Shown piece after piece: positions 56,214-64,000 of a DNA stretch of 64,000 nt. A program made the translations under genes and the position numbers. The stretch is from Anadara kagoshimensis (taxonomy: Eukaryota; Mollusca; Bivalvia; Arcoida; Arcidae). The notes beneath the pieces are model-generated. The model saw nothing but the letters and a program-made list of their open reading frames with translations, had not been told where the DNA came from and did no database searches. The stretch's first letter is position 1, and each line of letters starts with the position of its first letter. Location: positions 60,475,261 to 60,539,260 of the forward strand of contig CM037874.1 of NCBI GenBank assembly GCA_021292105.1, in the 5' to 3' direction.

Positions 56214-56835
56214 TATGTAATACGTCGTATCGAGTCTTTTTGACTGTCAAAATGTGTTCGCAACCGCCCTCTGGGAGTTCAGGATTGACTCCACGTTTTG
56301 AAACTGTGCCCGAACGATCGGACGCTGATTTTGGACAAACGTAATCCGTCCAACCAATATCGGAGTATGCATCAGTCAGTATACACAAGGGACATACAAA
56401 ATCATCACGAAACATTTCGTCTAATTCCTTTTTGGGATAACTAATAAAACTAGAAAGTTTACAGAAATTCATATAAACATCTTGTATACACTCTTCGGCG
56501 TCGTCCAATCCCAAAACAATTCTCTTGAAAGAGTCGACTTGTGTTTTTAACTGGTCAATTGTAATTCGTCCTTCCTCTTTCGTTCGAACACACTGATAAT
56601 ACAACGCTAAGTTACAAGAATCAAGACCGAAACTGGCAATGTTCACGTCGGGGATAGATTTATCCAGTAAAACGGACAGTCTATCACCACATCTGAGTTT
56701 GAAATTAACAAAATCGTCGTCCGTACAATTAACATTGTTTAAATAACACATCAAATGCAATAATTTACGTGATTTAGGTATACATCTAATCATAATGTCG
56801 TGAGTACGTTTACATTTTAAAACTTCAGCATCCAT
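56191..56835 (-). CDS. Viral zinc-binding protein upstream of terminase, unknown
   Basis: 214 residues, not recognised. Helical first 130 residues, then a Cys/His group: FVCPLCILTDAY, YVCPKS, and GGCEHILTVKK, suggesting one zinc site. It begins 2 bases after the dUTPase stop and its end overlaps the terminase start, so the three are likely expressed as a block. Partner or regulator of packaging is possible by position only. Confidence 0.65.
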   Translation of the reverse strand: MDAEVLKCKRTHDIMIRCIPKSRKLLHLMCYLNNVNCTDDDFVNFKLRCGDRLSVLLDKSIPDVNIASFGLDSCNLALYYQCVRTKEEGRITIDQLKTQVDSFKRIVLGLDDAEECIQDVYMNFCKLSSFISYPKKELDEMFRDDFVCPLCILTDAYSDIGWTDYVCPKSASDRSGTVSKRGVNPELPEGGCEHILTVKKTRYDVLHNVDYKPE

Positions 56836-56837
56836 GC

Positions 56838-57572
56838 TTAAACGCTCGTGGAACCAACACCCGTGTTTCCTCTGTCGTCGACAGATTCTTCCGAGTTTTC
56901 TATCGTCTGGATGTCGCTAGCCAAGAAATACTCCGTTTTCAACTCACCATGTAGCAATCGAGGCACCAGTATAGCAATTCTGTCACCCGCTACGTAATTA
57001 TACTGTTCAGTCGGTGAACTGTTGTAGATTGTAATAAATACCTCTCCTCGGTCAGTGTTATCCATCACCCCTCCGACCGATATTCTTCCCCGCGTAGCCA
57101 TACTCGATCTATCCTTAACTTTCATGAAACAACCTTCGGGTGGAATTACGTATACACCTGTAGGAATAGTTTTGCTTGTCAACGGAGGAACATGTCCATC
57201 CGTTAACGGACTGATGTCGTAACCTACGTCATTTATATATCTCATTCGAGGGATAGCCCCCTCTTTAACTTCTTCAGACAAAAAGAAGCGAACGTACGTG
57301 TCACATGGTTCAATCATGTCTAGTGATTGTAATTTGGCATTCGTAAACATACTTTGTTTATTCAATCGCCGTCTCCAAAGTGGTATAAACCCACCCAATG
57401 GTGTTTCACGATGTTGTTTGTCTGTGGTTTTATCGTCACTGTTTTTTATATACTCATTCATACTGTTTTTCATAGACTTATTCTGATCAACACAAAACTG
57501 TCCCGTTATCGGTCTCATGTATCCTAAATACCGGTTTGACGTAGTCCCAATTTCATTAATGATTCCCGACAT
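56838..57572 (-). CDS. dut: dUTPase
   Basis: Hydrolyses dUTP to dUMP and pyrophosphate, keeping uracil out of viral DNA. All five motifs are in the standard order in 244 residues: 1 DVGYDIS (115-121), 2 DRSSMATRG (154-162), 3 GVMDNTDRGEV (168-178), 4 GDRIAILV (196-203), 5 DRGNTGVGSTS (233-243). One copy of each, in order, means the trimeric form and not the doubled monomeric form of mammalian herpesviruses. Motif 3 has Asp where most enzymes have Tyr. About 85 residues precede the catalytic core, an extension of unknown role. TATA-like ATATATATAC lies just upstream (57583-57592). Confidence 0.9.
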   Translation of the reverse strand: MSGIINEIGTTSNRYLGYMRPITGQFCVDQNKSMKNSMNEYIKNSDDKTTDKQHRETPLGGFIPLWRRRLNKQSMFTNAKLQSLDMIEPCDTYVRFFLSEEVKEGAIPRMRYINDVGYDISPLTDGHVPPLTSKTIPTGVYVIPPEGCFMKVKDRSSMATRGRISVGGVMDNTDRGEVFITIYNSSPTEQYNYVAGDRIAILVPRLLHGELKTEYFLASDIQTIENSEESVDDRGNTGVGSTSV

Positions 57573-57631
57573 CTCTGTTATGTATATATATAGTATTTTT
57601 TCGGTACATTGTTTGTGGTTTGTTGTTTAAG

Positions 57632-57685
57632 ACTAAGGTTTGTGGCAGATTTTGTTTTGTGAAATAATTCTATAATCAAGTTTGT
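57632..57685 (+). promoter_or_regulatory. Two copies of recurrent viral intergenic motif
   Basis: ACTAAGGTTTGT (57632-57643) and ATCAAGTTTGT (57675-57685) lie in the 145-base space between the divergent dUTPase gene and the gene starting at 57718. Confidence 0.55.
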
Positions 57686-57717
57686 TGATAATATTACATC
57701 ATTTCATTTCATCCGTC

Positions 57718-58441
57718 ATGTTATCTCTACATGACCTAGCAACAAGTCCCGAGGATTTCGTGACTTTAGGTGGGAACATTTTACACGGGCAATAGTATTC
57801 AAAACGTTTTTCTGTAACCCAGACAGAGACTTTATAGTCACTCCACAAAATGTCTTGGAAAACGGAACTATTGAAGAAAAATTCCCTCTGGATGCGATAT
57901 TTGACTGTCCCCTGTTTCCCACTCCATACAAAAGAAACTTATATCGACTGTATGTTACAATAGCGTACGTCACAAAAGGCATACAATTAGGTATTCCGTT
58001 TGATCACATGAGTAAACTGAGAGCAATAAGATACGGACACACACAAATTATTAACACCTATTTCAATTCCGAACGAGACCGACAGATTGCAATTGCTCTT
58101 AAAGACATTTATTCGGTACTCAACACCGATGTCATTTCCCACCCGTTTCAAGAAACGACGTTCTCCCGGTGGCCACGGATATCATCTGAGAGATGCATGG
58201 ATACCTTATCTCGAATTCTTTTTTGTTGGCGTATATGTGTTTTGAAAAAAAGTTTAACAAAATAGTTCCAACGGGTACAGTCCTCCGACAATCAATTTCG
58301 TTAGATGTTTTTAACCTGAAATACACATGTAACTGTCTGAGGGTGGTGTATAATTCCATGAGCGTAATGATAGAAGGAGCTGCACTATCGGTGCTGACTG
58401 TGTATCTTTTAATGTCTTTTCTCTCAAACTCGTCTAAATAG
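57718..58441 (+). CDS. Unknown viral protein, probably split by two frame breaks
   Basis: An ATG at 57718 opens a frame (MLSLHDLATSPEDF) that stops at about 57795. A second frame, open from 57735 and lacking an ATG, continues to 58265 (FPLDAIFDCPLFPTPYKRNL). A third, open only from 58190, ends at 58441 with a hydrophobic stretch (ALSVLTVYLLMSFL). The changes fit one-base shifts in 57735-57795 and in 58190-58263, the latter with a T6 run at 58219-58224. The sum would be about 240 residues. I do not recognise the family. Two or three separate small genes would be the other reading, but the lack of ATG codons argues against it. Confidence 0.5.
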
Positions 58442-58501
58442 TATTTAATGGCAGCAATTTCATTCGCATTGTCGTGATGAAAAAATCAGCCATCATCAAT
58501 A

Positions 58502-59747
58502 ATGGAGTTTCCGTACACAGATTTTGTAATAGTTGATTCGTTGTCGTTAGCTATCCAGTCGCAAGGATTGTCAACTAATAATAGTACTCCGGTCATTACA
58601 CCCCCCAACCCCATCGCTCAGTTCGACGCACTGTGTGATGCCGTGGCCAAAAGTTTTGGATGTTCTCTTTATCTAGATGATAAAGTAAGGAAGTCTAAAA
58701 ACGTATACAATACCCATGGACCTGCATCAAACACAAATGTCGTATTCATTGAACGCAGTCCAGAAGCGTTTATAATTAGTCCTCAACAACAAGACACCAG
58801 TTGTTACTCTAGGTACGAAGCCGCACATGCAATTACAAATCTCGAAGAGCTCGAAAAGGCACCGGAAAACATTGAAAATTACGGAAGATTTCACAGAGGA
58901 AGCTTTAGGATGGTTTTATGATGTATTTAAAAACGATCCCAAAAGCCCTTATAGTACAATTCCTAGAAACGTGTACCCGGCAGACCTAAAAGAAAGTGCT
59001 AGTAGCGTCCCGCGAGGAGAAAACGACATGATAATTCAATGTCCAGAAAAAGACGTTATCCATGTGTTGGGGTATTCCTCAAGAGGCATGATCACCTTTC
59101 CCAAATCAACTTTGTATACAAACAAGTTATCGACACCGATCCTTAGAGTTCCAGACGGATTGGGTATATGTTTGGTGGCTGGTGCGCAAGAGATTTTCCT
59201 TTTAAGCTCATCCTTTAATCCCATTCTAGCGTTTCAGTTTATTCCACAATTTGTTAGATTCGTAAAAGCTATCGGAGTCAAAGGATGTTTCATTACCGTT
59301 TTAGACGACCCCATACCAACCAAACTAGACGAAATTATTGATGCAGACATAGAAGCTAAATACGGAAACCTAAGGGTGGGAACAAACATTGTGCAAGGAG
59401 AATGTACGTATGATTACGAGGCACTTGATCGTGACGGTATACCTCAATCAAGTACAATAAACCATTTAGTATCACGTTGGGGTATTACAAAACCAATTTT
59501 GTGTGTCAAAGAGTCGTTCCTGTGTATGAATCTTCATACCCTCGAACGTATAATTGAAGTGATTGACGGATACTTACCCAGAGACAGATCGGTCATTTAC
59601 AAAACCATTGAACGATTCGTTAATTTTTTATATCGCGTGGGCTATTCCGGAGAAATACCTCAATACGAAAACTTGACTGATGCGTTTGTGGCATACCAAA
59701 ACATTAAAGTGATAAACAGCCAGCTAGTTACTAAAGAGGAACATTAA
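58502..59747 (+). CDS. Unknown viral protein, one frame break
   Basis: Frame one runs 58502-58921 with an ATG at its start (MEFPYTDFVIVDSL). Frame two, from 58827, continues to 59747 with a clean globular composition (YSSRGMITFPKS; LRVPDGLGICLVAGAQ; NHLVSRWGITKP). The last sensible part of the first frame (LEELEKAPENIE) joins the second by a one-base change in 58827-58921, near short A runs at 58864-58880. Total about 415 residues, no membrane segment or motif I can name. Confidence 0.6.
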
Positions 59748-59755
59748 CCATCGAC

Positions 59756-59845
59756 ATGTCTCCCTTTTCGAAGTATTCACGATATCAAGAACTTTGCATA
59801 CGGGACTGGAAAGAAACCAATTCAAACGTTTCATATACGATTTAA
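59756..59845 (+). CDS. Possible mini-gene, 29 residues
   Basis: ATG at 59756, 8 bases after the previous stop, to TAA at 59845. Basic and Ser/Tyr-rich, with one Trp. Its place right after a gene and before an AT-rich spacer is suggestive, but a frame this short can arise by chance. The rest of 59846-59997 is (AT)n and T-rich. Confidence 0.25.
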   Translation: MSPFSKYSRYQELCIRDWKETNSNVSYTI

Positions 59846-59997
59846 ATTGGAATATTGTATGTATATATATATATATATAGTATATTAAATTAAGAACAAA
59901 AATCTGTGTTTTTTTTTTCTTTGCTTATTTATCATGTGCTATGAAATACAATAAAGTACATTCACATATATGTATATACAGTCTCGTGAATGATAAT

Positions 59998-60699
59998 TTA
60001 ATGATTGATAAGTAAGTTAGAGACAGCTGAACTAAATGAATCATCTTGTGAAATGATGCATTCCAAACATTCTCCCTGGATTCTAGGTGAATCAAATACA
60101 ATTTCAAAAGAACACTGGAATGTTACTGAATCTACGGTCACTTGTGGTATCCACGTTTTGTTGAAATGTGTTGTGTGGTCCGTTTTACCTTTATACATAA
60201 CGTACCCAGCCGCCGATGTTATCGAATCATCTGTTGTTAACGAATCGTTAATAATTCTTGCATGGTGTGATTTTTCTAATTTGAGTGGTATAAATGTATC
60301 CCGAAACGTGATTGAGGGGGCACAAAAATAAGTCTCTTTATCTGAACGGGAAATGATTCCCGTTTTCAAAAATCCCGTAATGGCGGTGTTATCAACAACA
60401 TTCATATCTTTTGTATCCCATAGGACAAGACCTTCATTACATTTCCATTCAATCAAAAGTTTATACACGTTGCTTATATATTTACATTTTTGTAATATCA
60501 CGTTGTTTATCTTTAAATCGATTATTGAGCTTCTTAAATACATTCGGTTTAGGTCCGCATTGTAAAAGATGATGTGAAAAGCTTTCGTATTCACACCTTC
60601 TATGCAATAAAAAAATGTCCAATAATGACCCCCAAACGACACTCTGGAATTTCCCAAAACCCATAATTTAGACGTCACAATATTAACGACAATTTCCAT
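59998..60699 (-). CDS. Unknown viral protein, beta-rich
   Basis: 233 residues, alternating hydrophobic and polar residues through most of the length, suggesting a beta-sandwich. No signal peptide, membrane segment or zinc motif. It does not show dUTPase motifs, though diverged dUTPase-like proteins of herpesviruses can lose them. It is divergent from the IAP gene, with 115 bases between the two starts. Confidence 0.6.
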   Translation of the reverse strand: MEIVVNIVTSKLWVLGNSRVSFGGHYWTFFYCIEGVNTKAFHIIFYNADLNRMYLRSSIIDLKINNVILQKCKYISNVYKLLIEWKCNEGLVLWDTKDMNVVDNTAITGFLKTGIISRSDKETYFCAPSITFRDTFIPLKLEKSHHARIINDSLTTDDSITSAAGYVMYKGKTDHTTHFNKTWIPQVTVDSVTFQCSFEIVFDSPRIQGECLECIISQDDSFSSAVSNLLINH

Positions 60700-60814
60700 G
60701 TTTGTTAGTTAACCTTGATAAACCCACTCGACTAATACACACCATTTATATGTACTGTTTTATAGGTTGAATAAGTAATACAAACACAATGTCGAAAGAG
60801 GTCATGCAGTCGGA

Positions 60815-62430
60815 ATGGATAGGATATCATCATTTGCACACTTCCCATTAGAGAGTCCAGTTCATACACTAAAGTTAGCGGAGGCTGGATTTTATTATCA
60901 AAACAAAAGTGACGAAGTTACATGTTTCAGCTGTGGTAGAAAGTACAGTGGATGGAAAACAGGCGATGATCCAATACGTATTCATCGGAACATATCTCCT
61001 CATTGTCGATTCATAATTGGGAATAAGAGCGGTAATATCACTGTCAAACAGAATGGAGAATCGTTTTTTTCTAAAATCGAGTCCTTAATAAACAGTGTTG
61101 AAAAAAACCCGCCATCGGACAATTCTAAAGGAGCTTGTGGTGGCAATGCGGAAAATGTTCAAAATAATTCTACTTCTAAAGTGGACAACAAACAATCTAG
61201 AAACCCACCCGTTTCGAGGAATACCCTTCAGGAAAAGAGTTTAGTTTGTCAAGATGACAGTCGAGACTTCATTTTGAAACCAAGTAGTAACAAAAACCAA
61301 CAGAGTGAAACAACGAGCTATGAACCATTAGGGATTACTACACAACATCCCGTTTATCCACAATATGCAATAACTGTAGTTCGAATGTCATCCTTTCGTC
61401 ATTGGCCTAAAGATAAGAAACAACATCCTCAGGATCTGGCTAAAGCGGGATTCTTCTATGAAGGTAAATACACTTCATTTTGTTTTTTGGCGGCGGGGGT
61501 GTTTTGGGGTCATTGTTTAACACATAATTATTTGTAGTTCGTTATCTCTTATACATATTTTTGTTTTATTTGATAAAACAGGTATTGACGATAGAGTAAG
61601 GTGTTTCTTTTGTGGCGGCGGTCTCGTTAATTGGGACCCTGAGGATATCCCATTCGTTGAGCATGCTAGATGGTACCCAAAATGTGTATTTTTGCGGCAA
61701 AGTAAAGGAGATGATTTCATTCTACAGATACAAAGGCAAATCCAGCAAGAGTATGATGATGTAAGTATATTTTTTGTATGTAACTATATTATTTTGGTTT
61801 GTATTGACTATGTTAGACATGTTTTGCCCACACTCACCCTTCCACATATAAATGTTTATTTTGTGTACCTTTTTTATATTTCAGTCGGTTAATTCGAAAG
61901 ACTCGGAAAAACAGAAAGAAACCGATATGATGTCTCACCCAGCTGTTATGAGTGTGATGGATATTGGAATTAATGTCGATATGATTCGAAAAGCTCTCCT
62001 TGAGGTTCATTTATCAACATTATCTGCAGATAACCTTTTGAAAAAAGTATGGGAAATAGAGGATTCCAAAAGAGAAAAAGAAACCAAAACGGCAACTGTA
62101 ACTAACGGAATTCAGGTTTCGGAAGAAATACAAAATACCACAGAACAGGTTTCTGAGGAAACAACACATACAGAAGACGAAGAAACAACACATACAGAAC
62201 ATGTTTCCTCAGCGGATATAAAAACAAACGATAAACTAGAAACCATTATGGGAGAAAACCAATATTTGAAGGAGCGACAGCTGTGTAAAATTTGTTTAGA
62301 CGCAGACGTTGCTATTGTTTTTCTACCATGTGGACACCTTGTTACGTGTGTGGATTGCTCTCATGCCATGCGTAAATGTCCTATTTGTAGAACGTATGTA
62401 AAGGGTACTGTGAAGTCTATATTGAGTTGA
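60815..62430 (+). CDS. Inhibitor of apoptosis (IAP): two BIRs, UBA-like segment, RING; two introns
   Basis: Three exons: 60815-61463, 61582-61760, 61885-62430. Donors G|GTAAAT and GAT|GTAAGT, acceptors AAAACAG and TTTCAG, phases 1 and 0, introns of 118 and 124 bases. BIR1 (about residues 8-70) and BIR2 each have the exact zinc pattern C-x2-C-x16-H-x6-C. A helical region (MSVMDIGINVDMIRKALLEV) resembles the UBA domain of animal IAPs, followed by a Glu/Thr-rich linker. The C-terminal RING has CKIC, CGHLVTC, CPIC. IAPs block caspases and act as ubiquitin ligases. Malacoherpesviruses are known to carry IAP genes. This one keeps an animal-style architecture with introns, unusual among its single-frame neighbours. 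TATA-like TTTTATAGG at about 60758. A different ATG at 60789 is out of frame. Confidence 0.85.
61464..61581 (+). other. IAP intron 1, inside BIR2
   Basis: 118 bases, GTAAAT to ACAG, phase 1, splitting BIR2 after the FFYEG stretch and before the zinc Cys pair. Reading through it would destroy BIR2 and stop at 61537, so the intron is strongly supported by the domain. Confidence 0.85.
61761..61884 (+). other. IAP intron 2, between BIR2 and UBA-like segment
   Basis: 124 bases, GTAAGT to TTTCAG, phase 0, T-rich before the acceptor. It joins QQEYDD to SVNSKDSEKQ in frame. Confidence 0.8.
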
Positions 62431-62443
62431 ATACATATATTAA

Positions 62444-62482
62444 AACAAAGTTTGTGACCGTTTTGTTTTAACAAACCTTGAT
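62444..62482. promoter_or_regulatory. Inverted pair of the recurrent viral motif
   Basis: ACAAAGTTTGTG (62444-62455) and ACAAACCTTGAT (62471-62482) face each other and could form a short hairpin between the IAP stop and the next gene. A TATA-like TGTATATAAAAA follows at 62516-62527. Confidence 0.5.
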
Positions 62483-62603
62483 TCAATATACTTGATTTGT
62501 CAACAAATTATTATTTGTATATAAAAATTCATGATTCCAAGGTGCTAGTTAATACCCATAATTGAATTGTGTTAGTGAATATATAACATACTAACAGGTT
62601 GAC

Positions 62604-63692
62604 ATGGTTTGTTTTTTGGCCATATTATTTCACACTTTGAATAAAATTAAAAGAAACGAAAGTCAAATGTTGATTGAGTTCTCTATCACCGACAAGACGT
62701 TGGAGAATGGATTTCAGCCTTTTAGGTTTCCTAGTTATGTGTTCAAGAACACAAAGACCCAGGAACAGCTAGCATATCAAGTATTGCAACGTACGCGTTA
62801 TGTTGATGTCATAACATTTGGGACTGGCACGACTCACATTTGTCACCTGTTAGACGAAAACTACTATCATTTGCAAACGATCGACTATGAAGGTTTAGTT
62901 TGGGCATTACGAAACAAAGCCCTGGATTTAGAACATTGTGAATTCATCCGTAATAAGAAGAAAAGTAGCATGTGTGAAGCCCTATTTTTGAGTATGTCCA
63001 TAAACAATTCGGCCATAAAAAGACGCTACAACATAAACGACAATCGTTTATTGGTGTCGGTGAACCCGATTCCATTGTATCTGAGTAAACCTGGTTGCGG
63101 TTTAGAACCAATTTTCGAGGTTTATGTGACCTATAACTCTTTCGAGTTGTTCAGGATCCATTCTATTGCGAAACGATACAAGTATCCTTTCTTCCCGAAA
63201 AGGTTCCGATACATTACGGTCGGAAGTCTTTTTTACAAGACTCACATGACTTTGAGGGAAATACGTTATCAGTTGCTGTTCGGTCAGAAACTAATGCCAA
63301 TGTTTTCGTACGAATGGATAGAAGAATATTCAAAATACCAGTATAAAAGTGACCGAGCCACATTCAAGCATTTGCGTGCTGCGTTTAAAGACAATGATAA
63401 TATGTACTCTGCAATAAACGAAAGCGCGTGGTCAGATCTTCACGAAAGTTGGTTTAACAAGATCATGTCGGAATCTGGGGTCTGCAGATGTATCGAAACT
63501 ACACCCAGAGAAGACCAGTTAGATGAGATCTTCAACGAACGCGCATACCACGAATATAACGAGTTGAGAAAGGAGAAATGTGGTCGTGAGTGGCACAAAT
63601 GTGACAGTATAACATGTGGAGAATACAGAGACTGTTACGGGAGTAGATATATCTACGAAGCCATCAGTTTAAGAACAGAAAAGACTACCTGA
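62604..63692 (+). CDS. Unknown viral protein with Cys-rich C-terminus
   Basis: 362 residues, not recognised. The first 20 residues include a short hydrophobic run (VCFLAILFHTL) that might be a signal, but Met22 (MLIEFSITDK) is an equally good start and would drop it. The body is rich in Tyr, Arg and Lys (RYNINDNRLL; KRFRYITVGS). The last 75 residues hold six Cys (VCRCIETT, KCGREWHKC, CGEYRDC). An upstream copy of the intergenic motif ties it to the viral block. Confidence 0.6.
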   Translation: MVCFLAILFHTLNKIKRNESQMLIEFSITDKTLENGFQPFRFPSYVFKNTKTQEQLAYQVLQRTRYVDVITFGTGTTHICHLLDENYYHLQTIDYEGLVWALRNKALDLEHCEFIRNKKKSSMCEALFLSMSINNSAIKRRYNINDNRLLVSVNPIPLYLSKPGCGLEPIFEVYVTYNSFELFRIHSIAKRYKYPFFPKRFRYITVGSLFYKTHMTLREIRYQLLFGQKLMPMFSYEWIEEYSKYQYKSDRATFKHLRAAFKDNDNMYSAINESAWSDLHESWFNKIMSESGVCRCIETTPREDQLDEIFNERAYHEYNELRKEKCGREWHKCDSITCGEYRDCYGSRYIYEAISLRTEKTT

Positions 63693-64000
63693 AAAGACCG
63701 AGGGGAGCTATATTAGTAGTCTAGATAATAGTGGGAAAGATATCCAACACGGAAATGTTACAATTTATTGAAAGGCTGTCTTTTCAAGAGCGTTATCTGA
63801 ATGGACATTTAACGAGTCATATGTTACAATAAAGAGAAGGTGAAAGGTCCAGTTAAAAAACAGAACAATAAAACCAGACAAAACATCAGAGAATATACAG
63901 GTCCAATGTAGTCATACATACACAATGGAAATCAAAGCAAAAACAATAGTTGGCTATACAGAGAACGCTACTATAATAAAGGTGTTAGGCAAACAACAGA
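63693..64000 (+). other. Unassigned tail; possible remnant coding sequence
   Basis: No complete gene. Short readings in changing frames look protein-like (SYISSLDNSGKDIQ; then an open frame of about 50 codons reaching the window edge, with TYTMEIKAKTIVGYTENAT). It may be a decayed or frame-broken gene, or the start of different DNA. The recurrent viral motif is not seen here. Confidence 0.3.

Noticed and set aside
38548-58921. Programmed ribosomal frameshifting as the reason for split viral genes
   Set aside because: Too many genes are affected, shifts go in differing directions, and the host gene shows the same kind of break; slippery site plus pseudoknot arrangements were not seen.

Overview
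The window joins two unlike pieces of DNA across a run of exactly 1000 N (31636-32635), so the join itself is not seen. The left piece (1-31635) is animal nuclear DNA: a multi-exon gene with GT-AG introns, DNA transposon and fold-back repeats, and a 14-kb satellite. The gene and the dispersed repeats fit a mollusc, most likely a bivalve; this is inference. The right piece (32636 to about 63.7 kb) is a densely packed, nearly intron-free block with genes on both strands that encode a herpesvirus-type replication and packaging set. Together with an IAP gene this points to a malacoherpesvirus-like virus (relatives of ostreid and abalone herpesviruses).

Host part. Positions 1-15036 carry the 3' part of a large lipid transfer protein (apolipophorin/vitellogenin type): one very long exon of about forty 53-residue beta repeats, then ten short exons coding a helical region and a C-terminal von Willebrand D domain. 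At least seven single-base frame breaks interrupt it while all splice sites stay good. Introns and 3' flank hold a TA-flanked MITE (12328-13172), a sixfold tandem copy of an exon end with its splice donor (13697-14110), a 73-bp repeat with TGACGTCA, a 49-bp-arm hairpin and a dispersed repeat seen three times. From 17480 to the gap lies a 56-bp satellite organised in places into blocks of about 1.8 kb.

Viral part. In order: family B DNA polymerase (5' end lost in the gap), a seven-TM membrane protein, a Cys-rich protein, an origin-binding-protein-type SF2 helicase, a UL24-like nuclease, a UL12-like PD-(D/E)XK exonuclease, a tight minus-strand run of small genes, a 980-residue ankyrin/coiled-coil protein, a possible sliding-clamp protein, several zinc-cluster proteins, the terminase ATPase/nuclease in a tight cluster with dUTPase, more unknown genes, and an IAP with two BIRs, a UBA-like segment and a RING. 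DNA synthesis (polymerase, helicase, clamp candidate), recombination/maturation (nucleases), nucleotide hygiene (dUTPase), packaging (terminase) and apoptosis control (IAP) are thus all represented.

Most notable: the IAP has two ordinary GT-AG introns, unlike the single-ORF genes around it; a 12-bp motif (ATCAAGGTTTGT or its complement) recurs in most larger viral intergenic spaces; and at least five viral genes are split by one-base frame shifts, often at homopolymers, with little other decay. This pattern fits a very young insertion or a co-sequenced virus scaffolded into a host assembly with residual indel errors. The window alone cannot decide between these.
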